Source of the DNA: Karstenula rhodostoma CBS 690.94 | Taxonomy: Eukaryota; Ascomycota; Dothideomycetes; Pleosporales; Didymosphaeriaceae | Assembly (NCBI GenBank): GCA_010093485.1 | Contig: MU001501.1 | Location: forward strand, 947,052-1,011,051 | Reading direction: 5' to 3' | DNA: 64,000 bases | Shown: in pieces, positions 41,749 through 54,867 of the stretch | Layout: the number at the start of each line of letters is the position of its first letter | Numbering within the stretch: the first letter of the stretch is position 1 | Program-made: the position numbers and the translations under genes | The notes under the pieces: generated by a model | Told to the model about the DNA's origin: nothing | Database searches by the model: none | The model's input: the letters and a program-made list of their open reading frames with translations, nothing else

Positions 41749-44090
41749 TGATGAGGAAGAGTTAAACGTTGGAGAACAATGGCGCTTCTGTCAGATGTTC
41801 AAAGAGGTGACCTTCCTAGCCTACCTAGCTCAAAGATCTAACCACGGAACCATAAGGCCGCACCGTAAAATCCGCTGGCTTAGTTTCATCACGTTGCACA
41901 AACCTCTCTTGGTTCAGCTGTCTTCTTCCGCACGTCCACTGTCACCCCATACGAATGCTATAGCCGGGGTATGGGTCGTGTTTGGGGAATAGCCTGTGGC
42001 GAGCAGAAAAGCAGCAGCTTATTCAACCTGGGTCAAAAGATTGGGATGTAGCCGGTAACGGGATTTGGGAATCAGTGCTTTCAACCCAATTAATTTGACA
42101 TGGCACATCAGCAACGTCGAAATTACCGCTCTGCGGAGCATGCGGTGGACAGTGACATTTGCGGGTTCTGGACGGGGATCTGAACAGCGCTCCAGGAAGC
42201 CAGTTGGTTGATTGGGCCTTTGACTGGATGAGGAGGTTGGTGATCACTTATCACGGTACTGGTTGCTAACAGATGATGAGGTCCACGATTGTACCTACCC
42301 GCGCGGTTGTACCAAAGGGTCACATCCAGTCCCCTCTCTTCGTCTAATGCATTTTCCGTCGTTGGCGTCGCGTCCTAAGGTGCGCAAGAAGTGATGAAAC
42401 TCAGTTCACGGTGGGCGGGGTGCTCTCACAAGGTCGGGTACCGGTTCCACGGAGCACACGCGTTCTCCGAAGGCCTGGACGAATGATGTTCGCGGGGGAA
42501 AGGTTCTGCGCCACCGTTCCCGTGCCGATCAACGCCACTGCTGTGGCGTTGGAAGTCGGGTAAATGCTTGGCGGAAGAAAAGCGGCAGCTGTGGCACAGG
42601 CATGAGCCCTGAGCGAGTGTGCAGCGTCTCCTCGCGTGAATGATGTGCGACAGATGGCGCCCATCAATTGCTTCATCGGACAAGCTACCTCGAGCTCTCG
42701 CCACACTTATTTTTAAGCAGGCTGGTCGGGTTTGACTCCGGGGCAGGCAGGCGGTAACTGCCCGGTCTCGACGATTCGCGGGTCGGTGTGACGAGGGCAG
42801 TTTTGCTGGCGGTCATGGGATTGCCGTGCGGTTGAATCACGGAAACACAAGATGCATCACGATGACGGCAGAGGTGGGCTGCAAAGGTTGCCAACGTAAC
42901 AACGTGGTGGTTCGGCATGGTGACGGGAATGGGCACGATTTGGAGCTCCTTAATCTCGGCGCACAGGTGGTGGGTGGGAGCATGTTGTGGTTCTTCGGTC
43001 GGCTAGGGGCGCGCAAGCGATATGATATGGCCGGCTTAGTTTCCAGCCGCGCAAGCCACCAGATTGGCCGTTGGCAGAGGTTCCGGGGCGGTATCTGAAG
43101 GGTCGCGGGGCGCTCAGGCAGGGGATCATGGGGGCACGGGACGCTTCACGTCAGTCTACTGCGTGCCAGCAAAGGCGAGACGGTGGGCGGGCGCAGAGGG
43201 CAACGGGCGAGATGGGCCTTGGGGGTTGAGGCTGGAGAGGGAGACGAGGTCGGTCTCTCTGGCGTCAGGTGGAGGCAGATGTCATGGAGTGCCAGCGCAC
43301 ATGGTACGCCGCCGCTTTGATAGGTACCGCCGGTTCAGAGGGGGTTAGTGGGCCTCGGACGGGCTGCTTTGGGGGAATGATGGCCGGGGACACAGGATTG
43401 GATTGGCGTGCCACGGGGCTAATGGCGACAAAGGCCTCGCACAAACGGCAGCGGTGTGGCAGCGGCAGAGGCGAGGGCAGAGGCGAGGGCAGAGAGAGGA
43501 GGGCAGAGGGCGCCGAGAAGACGATGGGGATGCCGCGTGGCACAGGCCTCGGTGCGGGCGCGACGGGCGCGACCATCACGACCAGTTTGGGCGGGCGCGA
43601 GCTTCCAGAGCTTCGCGCAAAGACGTAGGGCAGTGGCTGTGCACTGCACGTCGCCATCGCATACGGACTCGGGAGGGAGTTGGGGGACGTCGGGCGTGGT
43701 GTTCTCGGCCTAGCGGGCCCGCGCGAGCAAAGGTGCAGCGGCAGCGCAACGCAGGGAGCACGGCCAGGCCTCAGTCTGTCGCTGCACGCTGCTTTTGGGC
43801 CACTGCTTCCAGCCTCCCCATCGTGCGGCGGCCTCGTCCATCAGACGCCATGACCGGGCCCCCCCCAAGCGCTGCCGTTCGATCCAGTGAAAGCTCGGTC
43901 GTCTAGCTTGATAAAAGACGCCTGACCTCGCAGTCCATGCGCATGCCCTATACACCTGTAGCCACCTGTGGCTTGACCCCTGCGCCATCTCTCCCGTTTC
44001 ATCAAGTCACCTCTGCACCTCCCCATCTTCCAACCTCACCTCTCTCGATGCTCGTAGACACCCTGCGCTGCTGCTCTGAGCTTCCCCGCG
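41749..44090. other. Long GC-rich intergenic region upstream of the CP2 gene
   Basis: 2.3 kb. ORFs of 80-170 codons on both strands between 42.4 and 44.0 kb follow the G+C bias and purine-rich runs such as GAGGCGAGGGCAGAGG (repeated at 43468-43500). None has recognisable protein features. The last few hundred bases are pyrimidine-rich and probably the leader of the CP2 gene. Confidence 0.45.
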
Positions 44091-46882
44091 ATGTTTCGCA
44101 ACCGGTACGTCTCCGCTTCCTGTCCGGTGCCCGCAGACGGCTTGCCTTGCGGGCTGCCCGCGACGCGCTCCCACCAGAGTACCATGGCTGACCGCTCCCC
44201 AGAGCCAATTCGCAGAAGCCCAATGAAGAGCTTCTCGAGACCTTCAGAGCCACTTTCCCCCATCTTGCGCAAACCTCGCGCTCGCATTCTCTCGACAATG
44301 TCCAAGCTCCCTCTTCGACCGATGCGCTCGACGTAGCTCACACGGCCCGGTACGTTTCCGCCCCGGCGCGCCAGCATCCGACCACGCCATGCGCTGCCCA
44401 CCCACCCGGTAGCCATTCACCCTCGAGACAAACTCCTTCATCGCATCCGCCGACTCTGCTAACACATCATGAACTACAGCACTTTTGCCGACCAAGACGA
44501 TATCAAGGATGCAGACCCGACGCCGCGCGGGAACAACGAACCATGGCGCTTCACGCCTTCTCTGCTCGACCCAAACAGCTTCGCATTCACCACCTTTGCT
44601 AATCAACCACCGGGCTACTACACTCCCACCCCCGGCGGAACCAATACCCTCTACCACAGCCAGGCCGGCGACCTGCACACTCCCGGATTCAGTTTCGGCC
44701 TAGGCACACCGCTATCTCTCCCCACTTCAGAAGCCGGCTTGCATGCTGGACAAACGGCGCCTACCACCCAACTCCATGGCTTCAATCCCCATGCTCTCAG
44801 CACCCACCACCATTTTAGCAACCAGAACCCTTTTGCCATGCAGGCGCAACATGCGCCTGCTTTTGCGCCCCAGCAGTTCACCCACCAGCCGTCCGTCTTC
44901 GAACAGCAACATGCGCCACTTGCGCAGACTCACGAGAACTCTCCCATGGACAATCTTGTGCCCGACGTGGAAATGCAGGAGCAATCACCTCTGATTGGCT
45001 ATGCATCCCAGACCTTCGAGGACAATGCTGCTGCTCCTTCTGCGCCTGCTGCTCCTCTGCCTGGCGAAAAGTAAGTCTACCCCATCTGCTCGGACTCGCT
45101 CGGTCACGTTTGGCTGACAGACGAAATAGTTTCCGATATCACGTTACTTTGAACGCGCCAACTGCGATGATCAAGCACGCAGATGAGATTCCAGTGACGT
45201 ACCTGAACAAAGGACAAGCTTATACCATCTCGCTTGTTGATACGGCACCCGTTCAGAACTCGTCCACTCCTGTCAAGTACCGGACCTTCATCCGGATTTC
45301 GTTCGAAGATGAACAACAACGACAACGCCCAGCTTCGTGTTGGCAGCTTTGGAAGGAGGGCCGCGGGACGAACGAAGCACATCAACGAGGTGGCCGTTTG
45401 CAAGCTGTCGAGTTCGTTGATCCAAGCCAAGTGGGCGGCGGTGACATGCAAGGGCGCCCCAAGATCGAGCTCGACTCGGCTTCTTTCGATGGTTTCGCTG
45501 TTACGTGGTCGCCCGTCCACAACACCGCCCCCGAATGCTCGCTCGCCGTTCGTTTCAACTTCCTTTCGACAGATTTCAGCCATTCCAAGGGTGTCAAAGG
45601 CATCCCAGTCCGACTATGCGCCAAGACCGAGCTGCTTACGAACGCGCCCGGGTCTCCGGAAAGCGGCAAACAAACCGAACTTTGCTATTGCAAGGTGAAG
45701 CTGTTCCGCGACCACGGTGCGGAAAGAAAGCTGTCCAACGATGTGGCACACGTCAAGAAAACCATCGACAAGCTGAAGCAGCAGATTGCCCAGGTTGAAT
45801 CTGGCATGAAGGACTTTGGAAAGCGAAAGCGCAGTGGGTCGATTTCCAAGGCCGCACCCAGCCAGAGACCAGGAAAGGTTCAGAAGCACAAGCGAACATG
45901 GTCCATGTCATCCAACAGCGAGTCTGGAGGTCGACCAGCGGCTGAAGAGGACCTCCATCTAAAGCTGGCCAGCTTGCAGGACATGTTCAGTTCTACGAGA
46001 CCAGTCAGCGTGCTATACCTCCAGGGAGAAGACAGTGATGATCCGGATCTTCATCCAGTACAGCTTACAGGCTCACCACCGGTACTACAGAGAATTGACA
46101 CGAACGCGAGCGCCGACACGCAAATGTGGGAAGGACATAGCGCGCACACTGGAGCCACGTCTTCGGTCGTCTCGCCAACTCCCAGCCATCAGTCTCTACA
46201 CTCCGAAAAGCGGAGAGGGTCGACTTTCAAACATCCCACGCCATTCCCGCCCTCTCGAATGTCATCAAACGAATGGCGGAATCTCCCTCAGACTGCAACA
46301 GGCGACCTCAAACCGCAAGGCATTACTGCTGGTTCCGATGTTCCCACCAAGGTCCAGAGACCGTATGGCGACGATCATGCCCTTTCTGGGTGGATCGAAG
46401 CTTTAGGGGTCGATCAAACCTACCAACCGCCACCCGAGCCAATAATCAAGCCAGGTAAGTAACGATCATCACGTCCATACATCATATGCTAATTAAAGTG
46501 TCAAGTGGCCTGTTTCTTCGTGCAGCCTCGCATCGCGGGTAAACAACCCGACGACAACTACTTCCGAGCCGTCTACCTCATGGACCGCACCCTCAAAGAA
46601 CTCGTCGCCGGTATCGCCCGGAAGATCAACATCGAACCCACACAGGTCACTCGCATCATCCGAGTCAATCAGAAAGGCTTGCAAATTCTCCTCGATGACG
46701 CTGGTGTGCAGGCCATCCCGGAGCAGCAAGACATGGCTGCTGAATTCCAGGAAATCATAGCTCCGACCCAACCCATGAAGCGAGAATGGGATGCAGGCCC
46801 AACGGACATACAAGTTGACGGCGACGTCCACGTAATCGAGAACGTGAATTCTACTGGGTACGAGCTCCGACTCCTTTACTGA
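44091..46882 (+). CDS. CP2/Grainyhead-family transcription factor
   Basis: Five exons: 44091-44104 (14 nt), 44203-44349, 44480-45070, 45130-46454 and 46506-46882, 817 aa. The tiny first exon gives MFRNR, spliced to ANSQKPNEELLETFRATFP, the N-terminus I recall for fungal CP2 proteins. The ATG at 44469 lies inside intron 2 and is not the start. A Pro/Gln/His-rich activation-like region precedes the DNA-binding domain (residues ~251-490): FRYHVTLNAPTAMIKH, YRTFIRISFEDEQQR, CSLAVRFNFLSTDFSHSKGV and KGIPVRLCAKTE. A helical segment (VKKTIDKLKQQIAQVESG) with the basic GKRKRSGS follows. The last exon encodes the C-terminal ubiquitin-like/oligomerisation module (YFRAVYLMDRTLKELVAGIA). Animal Grainyhead controls epidermal barrier genes and the Neurospora homologue affects wall and conidial separation (family knowledge). 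Confidence 0.92.
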
Positions 46883-49800
46883 AGGCCAGCCATCCGTCGC
46901 CTCGTTGCGGTCTCCACACTCGACCTCAATCCTACCATCCTAATGATCCCACGTAATGATATTGTACTATCTGTACACACTCGGAGTGTTGGCGGCAACA
47001 TTTGGAGGCAAGTCAACACTGGTCCACTTCGTTTCACTTCTACTTGACCACTTTGGCGTTTTTACATCTTCTTCAAGATACCACAGCTCCCTCGCGAGCC
47101 TTTGTTACCTTTCTTATGTTGACTCGTTTTACGATACCCATTATTCTCCTCGTGAGAAACTTGCTACGGATGAGATTGGATTTGAAGAGTGATACACACG
47201 CAGACGGATCTTTGCTGGAGCTTTATATCTATACACACTATTTTGAGGGCGAATGGACGTGGTATTTGTTAATGAAAGGACGAGAGGCAAGGCAAGGCAA
47301 GGGAATATACACGCGTGGATGGTACATGTAGCCTGTGGAGATGGGCTTTCGCTCTCGAGGGCGGACGCAGTTTTGTTTTGGCAGAGATTGTCTCCTCGTG
47401 CTAAAATGCCATCAAAGACATTACACCGTCCTACTGTAGCTTGTTCGATCTTCACTTTGCCAACGCCAGCTCGCTCACACGACGTGCCGCCATGGATGCA
47501 TGAATCACAAGCAAGCAAAACGGCCCGCCCGCTCGCTCGCCAGGGGCCAACTGCCACACACAATCGGCCCTCGCACCTCAAAACGTACCGTGGCCCTTTT
47601 CGGCCCGGTCCAGCCCATGGCATCACGAGTCAAGTGCGAGGATTGCGCAATTTCACTGACAGCAAATTGATGACGATAGCAGTGTGTGTGTGTGTGTGTG
47701 TGCTTTCCTTTTGCAGGTGGAAGTGTGGGATTGAACTCGGACTGAGATGTTTGGTTCGGTGTGGCTGGGCTGGGCTGGGCTCTGGGGGAAGTTTGGATTG
47801 GATTGGGATTGGGATTGGGAGTGGGAGTAGGATTGGAGGGGTCCCCTAACAGTAGTTGCCGGTGGTGGGACGTTAGGGGTGTGCGCCGGCGCTTCGAGAG
47901 GCTTCCCCGGCGTCTACAGGGCTGTCGGCTTCATGCGTGCGAGACGCCATCAGATCAGAGACACGGCTCCACCTCCTCTCCGACATGGCAATCTCCAGCG
48001 CTCGCTCTGCTCTTCTCGTCGAGTCTAGAAGGGGGAAGGGTCAAGCCACTGCAAGGGTGCGTCAGGTACACGCGCTTCGAGAGGCGACGGCGTGCTGAAC
48101 CGGCGCCCTCTCGAGAGCAGTCCGGCGAGGGCCCAGCGTCGTCGGTCGCTGTTCGTTCGCGCCTTCTGATCACGCCGTCCGTCTGTCTGCACGGTTCAAT
48201 TGTATTTTGCCCTGCAGCGGCCGAAGAGGGTTAGCCATGTCCTGCTGGTCGCCCGAGTAACATGGACAATGAGTGTGCGTCTAGAGCATCGGGGCCTATG
48301 GGGAGCGAGCTGGCACAAATGTCCGGCGCCTTCTCAGTGGTCGGGTCAGAGATGAGAGATGGGAATTTGAGTTGCCCATCACAAAATTGGGGCTTCGCTG
48401 TGCCACAATCGAATCGCCACCGCTAGCTGCACTAGAGACACGGGAACTGTGGCGAGTGCGCCCTCACTCGCCACAGCGGGCTCGGCATGGTGACCCGCTC
48501 GTGCATTGCATGTGAGTATGATGTGACTCAGGCCTACATGCATGCGCGTATGGCGGTGCGTGCATGTGCGGTGAGATGCATAGGTGAAGGGATGGATGTA
48601 TTCGCCGGTTACAACACGCTTACAACGTGCCTTGCCTACGCGTACTTTTCGCCACTTTGGTAACCGTGATGCGTCGCGACATGGCTGGCCATCGTACGAC
48701 TTCTCCGCATCGCAATGCAGAGACCAAGCGGTGTGATTCGGTGACTTGTACAGAGCGCCTGTACCGAGTTGTTGCTCTGGGAGTCTGCATTGGGGAAAGC
48801 GCCATGTCTTTGTGCAAATCGACACCACGCGAGCAAGCGACCCGAATGCGTGGACCAGCGTGGGGATAAGCTCACGGCCTGAGGGAGCTAGACTGCCATG
48901 GGAAAGTGATGCTCGAAACGACGTGTGCGCTCGTCCCAAAGGCGCCTCTGCACTGCCACACGTCGTTCTGGTCCGACCCGCAGACGCTTGGGAGAGGGGT
49001 ACGGTACATTGAACATTCATCGTAGGTAGAGAATGGGCCTTTCGGGATGGCCGTGGGAAGAGAGCTGCTAGGCCCTGCATGCCATACCGCAATCCCGACC
49101 TTTTTCGGCGCTTCTCTACTCTTCTCTACAGCGAAGTACCTAGACTATTTGCAGGGGAGCTTGGATCAGACAGAAAGAAAAAAAAGAAAGAAAAAAGTGA
49201 CAGGGAGATCGACCACCACGCGCGCGGCGCTCGCTTTCGGTCCGGAGAGATCACCCATCCCAGCTTGACATCCGCATCATCGGACGCATCCCTGCACGAG
49301 CGCTGCTTTAACAGCCGAGCGAGCCCAGGGCAAGCGTTTGAATCGATCCCGTGACTCGTCGAGTTGGCCCACCCTTGCCAGATCTCATTTCACCGCCCAG
49401 CGTAGGGGGCGTCGTAAGCTGCCTGGTCTTGTCGCCATACTCCGTGCGCTCTGGATGCTCGATTGTTTTTCTCAAACGCTTCTACCCCTTTCTTTTTGAC
49501 TTTGGTTTGACTGTCTGCGCCGGCATGGGTCGAGCGATTGCGGGGACGCGATGCATGCGTGCATCATTCAACCGCCCACCTGCAGCGTTCGGACATGCAA
49601 GCTCGTGCTGGCTGCACAGGCGCCGCAGAGCCCGTCCAAGCCGCCGGCTCAGCGTTTCAGACGCCATCGTCTGAAGTCGTAACGTCGGCGTTATTCCGAC
49701 CGCATCTTCAACGAGGAAAACAGCGGAAAACCCTCGTCACGAGCAATTTCACCCGCGGCTTGCAGGGCCGCGTGAGATGGTGTGATGTGGACGCTGGGCT

Positions 49801-52800
49801 GCATGCGCTCAGATGCAGCCCAGCATGCAGGCAGGATGAGCTGGGGTGAGCTGGAATGCTGCCGGTTGGTTAAGCAGGTCCGTCTCTGCGGCCTCCAAGA
49901 CGGCATTATTGATTCCACCGGAAGGACACAAACGGTAACTTCCACCTTGGGAGGTTGGGCGCTCGCTCAGGGCAAGACGCAGTCTGTGAAACGCATCATT
50001 CGGACCTTGATCGCCGGTGTTGTTGCTCGAGCAAGAGCCTGCGTGCGCGTCGCGATGTTCGCCACCGCAAGTATAAGAGTATAAGCGATCAGATAAGACG
50101 CTTCGAAGCAAGGCTGAGGTACGGAAGATTTTCGCGATTGATCTGTGGCGCAAGCTACATTGTGTGCATTCGACGGGATAGGAAGGTAACCACTTACTCA
50201 GGATTGATCATGTTGCAGAGTTGAGATAGTGCGCCGTGGGAGGAGACAGGTCCTTCGTGTAATCGGACCGCGAGAAGGAGATCTTCGTGACTAAATACCG
50301 TGCTTGCGCAAGAGCCCGTGAAGATATTGATAAAACGTTTCTTAAGTGACTTGTGCTGCATGGTATGGAAAATTCCTCATGGTCGGTAGAGTTGCGATTC
50401 AGTGCGTCAAAGAGTGGATAGTCGGCTTACCGCATGGAGAAACAAATACCAAGATACTCCGTCGCTCATGCTGTGGCTGAGAGGTCCTTCACAAAATGTT
50501 ATGAAGTGGGTCTTACGGTGGTGTTAGGTACAGAATCATGAGTGACACCATCGTCGCGACTGCTAATCAGGGCGCGTATGGGAGAGTTCATTGAACAAAG
50601 GGTCATGCAGGGGGAGGCAAGCCTCTAAGTCATCCACTAGAACCATGGAGCGTATTCACTCGATGTGGGAGTGAAGCCTCAAAATAGGGAAGCCTGTTGC
50701 ATGTTGGCCATCAGAACAACTCTGTGAGACCCAACGTCGACACTTTCATGGTTTTCCCCTTTGCCTCCTTTTGAACCATGCCAAGAGGCGTCTATCTTAA
50801 ATCCATCTTTCTAAAACTACACTCCTACAGTCTATGTGATTGTGCGGATATCCTTTTGTCCCCCTAGCTTCATTGATTTACCCGCCCTCATAGTGATCGT
50901 ATACAATATATACCTCAATGCCTAAACTACACCTTAAACAGGAAGAATTGGTATGCTTCTAGTGATGATGGAGTGCATCATGATATACAAGCTAGCCCTG
51001 AAGCGTTGTTGATGGTAGTTTTCTGGCGATATCTGCGCTTCTCATGAGCAGTGCGGAGTGTCGATTTTAGAGTGCACCCTCACTGCACATGCGTCGTCGT
51101 GTTGGACATTTTGTATGTAATTGTCAAAGTGGTAGTGTGGTCCAGGGTCACGAAGAGAACGATTTATACCTGTAGTTCTGGTTACAGACTTCAAAGGGAT
51201 AATTCGGCATGCTCCTGGTGATGGCGATGAAGTTCACCATGAGACATCGAGAGCCAAGCATGAGGTTCTGGCTCAGTTCTTTGACCACAGGTGCGCTTCC
51301 CATGAAAATGAGTATGGCAATGTTCGAGACCACGTTCTCGCTGCCCATCCGCCATTGCTTTACGAGTTTTCAGGAAGCAAACCACAAGAGACAGATGTGA
51401 AGAGACACCCTACATGACCATGCAGGGTATCAATATACTATTCTTACGGAATAATTTTGTAGGGATGATGTAGCTCATTATATGTCATACACCGTACGTT
51501 GTCCCAAGCCATAGTAGTGGTCGGCGTGGCTTTTCCTCAAAACCTCGACATCCGGCGTGTGCACGCCCCATGCCAATAATCTCATCAACTTTCTAGACCC
51601 GTCTCACAGCGCATGTGTGGACTAGAAAGGCTTTTTGAGCGGAGCTCGATGGTAACGTGTAGAGAAGAATGAAATGGAACGGGAAGCAATATGTATATAC
51701 ATATGTTCTCCATGCACCTACAATAAGCAGTGAAATCAAGAGTACTTGGTGATGATGAAGATGATGATGAGCAACAAATCTATTTGTCAGTCACCGAGGA
51801 AAATAATTGCATCAAGGAAGCAACAGTCGGTGGGTTGTAGTTTGGAACGACCGTAGCAGTCTCCATCAGCATGGAAAATGCTTTCTTTTAGACCACAGTC
51901 TCACACATGCGATGTTTTGAAGGAATTGTAGTGAGCCAAACTCTGGGGCGAAGCGTGAAAGAAGCACAACGAGGGCAGGTTGCGGGACAGGATAAATACC
52001 TTCATCCACAGAGCTATGACAGGAAAGGTTGGAAACCATGGCTGTGGGGGTGATAAAGCACATCACTATACACCAAGAATAGTCGGACAAACGTGCATCT
52101 ACGACAGAAAGAGATCGAGTTTTCGAGGCTTCGACGGTCGCCAAACTCCCGGTCTGGGTAAAGTACATTTTGGACCACTGTCTCACGACCCATGGGCTCA
52201 GTGCGACCATGTTTTTACTATGGATCGCTCGAAGGTGGAGTATGAAGAAAGATACCAAAGCACAGCAAGAGACTGTTTATCCCGGCCTTTGAACGAAGGA
52301 CTATTTACCAAACGGGAATGGTTAGCTCACTGTAGCGATGGTGATACGCACCACTGCAGACTAAATCAACGAGTGGACCACGCAATCACATGCAGCGTAT
52401 GCGTCTACATAAGAGAAGACGGGAAAGACAGCAGAGGCGATCAAAGTCAGGGTTATGGAAACAGGAAATAGCGGCATTCCAGAATAGGAAGTTGAGAATT
52501 TCATCGACGACAAGCTCTGGGGACTAAGGACTCAAGGGACGTTGTGAATCTGTGCGATAGCACTTCAGCGTGGATATGACTCGAAGACTTCCTGCCGGCT
52601 CTTTCATTTATTTTCGCTGTTTGGGCAAGGTGAGCGCGCACCCTCTACATGATACTCAAGGCGAAATGGAAATACGATTAACCAAGACACGACGACTAGT
52701 GCAGCAGCCTACTACTATCATACACCTGTCCACCCATATTTGAGTTTCGCCACCATGAAACCGACACAGTACATTCAGGTGGACGTAACGCTAACCAGCA

Positions 52801-53758
52801 TATCCAGAGCTGTTTTTAAAAACCACGCTCCGAAGAACCAGAAAGGCGTCAAGCCGTGAATGCCTCGAGACTGCAGCGGATGACTGCATCCAAATCCTCG
52901 TAGTGTACGTGATGTCGTGACGTAAATCGTGAACCCGTTCTCCGTGCTGCTGCTTTTGCGCCCGTCTGCACAAAGCTTTTCAATATGCAGGACGAAGCAG
53001 ACGATATATATCTAGAGTCACTGGATTATAAGCGCGCAAGGGAATGCTGTCGAGAATATTCAGGGGTACGTGGTTCGGGGGAAACATAGAAGTGAGTTTG
53101 GGCGTTGGCCCGGTGCTGAATGTAGAAGACGTGTTTGAGTGTAGCGACGGAACGGTGGTAGATAAGAACGGGCTGCACTACTATTGCTGTACGACCGTTA
53201 CACGGAAGGCAATGGGCACGCAAAGGATAACTACGGCCAGCTTGAGGACAGCGAAGAGAAAACCAGGTACGGACCTGGTGCAGACAGAAGCGATTGAAGA
53301 GGTCGCTGCCGCTGTCGCTACAATGTGGCTCCCATCCCGAACGCGCGTATATAGGGGCAGCAGGCGGTTCCTGTGGCTTGGCAATGGCTGCATTGATTTC
53401 GCGCATGAAACACAGGTAGGACAAGACGTTGAGCCAGTGGTGAGTGGGACAAGACTGTTAGATCAGGCGAACAGCTGGTCGTCTGAAGGGGCTTTGGTTC
53501 GTCCTTCCCCCCTCGTTGCTAGGCAGACGATCTGGCTGAGGAAGAGGATATGCATGACAAGACCTAGAGCCAGCGTTCTTTCGCTTTGAGGGCCCTTTCT
53601 TAATTCTCTCCGGACACTGGAAATGTTCCTGGTGGTCTGATGAGACCACGGCGGTCCGAACTGGCGGTTGCTGTTCCTCGGAAAGGATTTTGGGTTGTGC
53701 TTTGTTCTCAGAGGCAGGCGGGGCTTGTAGTCGTGTCGCACACTTCACAACATGGCTC
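46883..53758. other. 6.9-kb interval without a supported gene
   Basis: No ORF here has domains, signal peptide plus cysteines, or convincing splice structure. The longest (48379-49092 minus, 237 codons; 51980-52471 plus; 53044-53589 plus) look compositional. Simple sequence includes a TG run (47682-47702), GGGATT/GGGCT-type repeats (47764-47837), an A/G run at 49177-49198 and GATGAT stretches near 51752. Base composition is mixed rather than AT-rich, unlike a RIP-mutated transposon graveyard. The first few hundred bases are CP2 3' UTR. Confidence 0.5.
47682..47702. repeat. (TG)n microsatellite
   Basis: About ten uninterrupted TG dinucleotides, downstream of the CP2 transcription-factor gene. 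Confidence 0.95.
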
Positions 53759-54867
53759 TCAATCATCTAGCTCTCTTCCAAAATCAATGAGTCGCAGCTT
53801 CTGAGCATCTCTCGGATGGAACTGGGCGATCTTGGCCCTCACGAGGAAGCGCGAGGCAGCAGAGTCCCTTTTGAGGTGATGATAGGCCCTTCCACCGCCT
53901 GGTCCAATCAAGGTCTTGAATAAGACCCCAACAAGCTCACGCATCTCGGCGTCGGCAGCCTCGGCTTCAGTCAACGGATCCTCCTCTTCAATGGCAGCTT
54001 GATTTCCCCAAATATGGTCGATCCTACGCTGACGCGTCTTCTCAGACACTGGCTTCTTCGTAGCTTTCGCCTTGCCTTTCTTCGTGAAGCCGGCTGCGAG
54101 GGTTTCGTTCTCGACATTCAGCATATCTCCAACGACAGGACCGCCAAGCTCTTCTGCAGCAAGCATAGCAGAGAGATAGTTGTCGATGAAGTCATTGAGA
54201 GCATCTCCCAAGCGCTGCATCTCGTCATCGTAGCCTTTCTTATGGGCACGTTTAGCAGCGATGAGTTCTTTGGCGAGCTGGGCGGGCGCTTTCTGTGACC
54301 GGTCCTCGATTTGAGCTTCCAGTCTCGCCGTCCGGTCGCGAAGAGCTTTTTGGATCAGGTCCGCGTCATGAAGATGGGCCTCTTCGTGTCTGAGCAGAGC
54401 TTCAGCAGATGTGATCTGTGCCTCAGTGGTGGTGATTGCTTGTTTGGAACCCTGGACGTTTTGCTGCAGCGTACGTGCTGCGATCAAGGCAGGTAGCACC
54501 GAATCTATTGATGGCAGCAACGGCACAGTCGGAGTTAGGCTTGTATACGCCTCCTTCACTGCGCGCAGCTGCTTCAGCTTCTCGCGTGGGTCTTCAGACG
54601 CGTAGGCTGCCTGCTGGACATTGACTTGCGAAGAGCGGCGTAGCTTTGGTGCATTAGCCAGTTTGCCTTTACTGCTTGGTGACGTTCTCTCACCTGCTCC
54701 AGAATGGCTTGTTGCTCGTTGACGCGTGCTTGTAGCTCCCGCACGGTCTGTTCGAGACGCGCCTCGGTGCCCGACGCGTCAACGTCCATGGCACCAGACT
54801 GCAAGTCGCGCGTCTCTGCGGTGGACTTCCGTATGCGGGCAATGGCATGGGCGTGTGAGTGTGCCAT
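53759..54867 (-). CDS. Coiled-coil protein, probable CENP-K kinetochore subunit
   Basis: Two exons, 54867-54694 and 54643-53759, 352 aa, with a 50-nt GTGAGA...AAG intron containing GCTAATG. The first 60 residues (MAHSHAHAIARIRKS, then TEARLEQTVRELQARVNEQQ) and residues ~110-190 (TTEAQITSAEALLRHEEA, LRDRTARLEAQIEDRSQ) form coiled coils. A basic central linker (KKGKAKATKKPVSEKTRQRR) follows. The C-terminus (YHHLKRDSAASRFLVRAKI, then HPRDAQKLRLIDFGREL) resembles the conserved end of CENP-K, where a helix is followed by HP.D...LRL..F. CENP-K belongs to the CCAN inner kinetochore with CENP-H and CENP-I. The assignment rests on that pattern and on architecture, so it is moderate. Confidence 0.7.

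Noticed and set aside
43265..43906. Overlapping 120-170-codon ORFs upstream of the CP2 gene
   Set aside because: Open in several frames on both strands because of GC-rich, purine-biased repeats; no protein features.
44469..44479. ATG at 44469 as start of the CP2 gene
   Set aside because: It lies within an intron with branch point GCTAAC and acceptor CTACAG; upstream exons give a better, family-like N-terminus.
48379..49092. 237-codon minus-strand ORF
   Set aside because: Composition-like protein rich in His, Arg and Ser with no domain, signal or splice support; competing ORFs exist on the other strand.
51980..52471. 163-codon plus-strand ORF
   Set aside because: No recognisable pattern; overlapped by an opposite ORF of similar size.
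53044..53589. 181-codon plus-strand ORF and its antisense partner
   Set aside because: Both strands are open over the same stretch and neither shows family features.
53458..53766. 102-codon ORF overlapping the CENP-K stop
   Set aside because: Most likely 3' UTR of that gene; Pro/Gln/Lys-rich without a domain.
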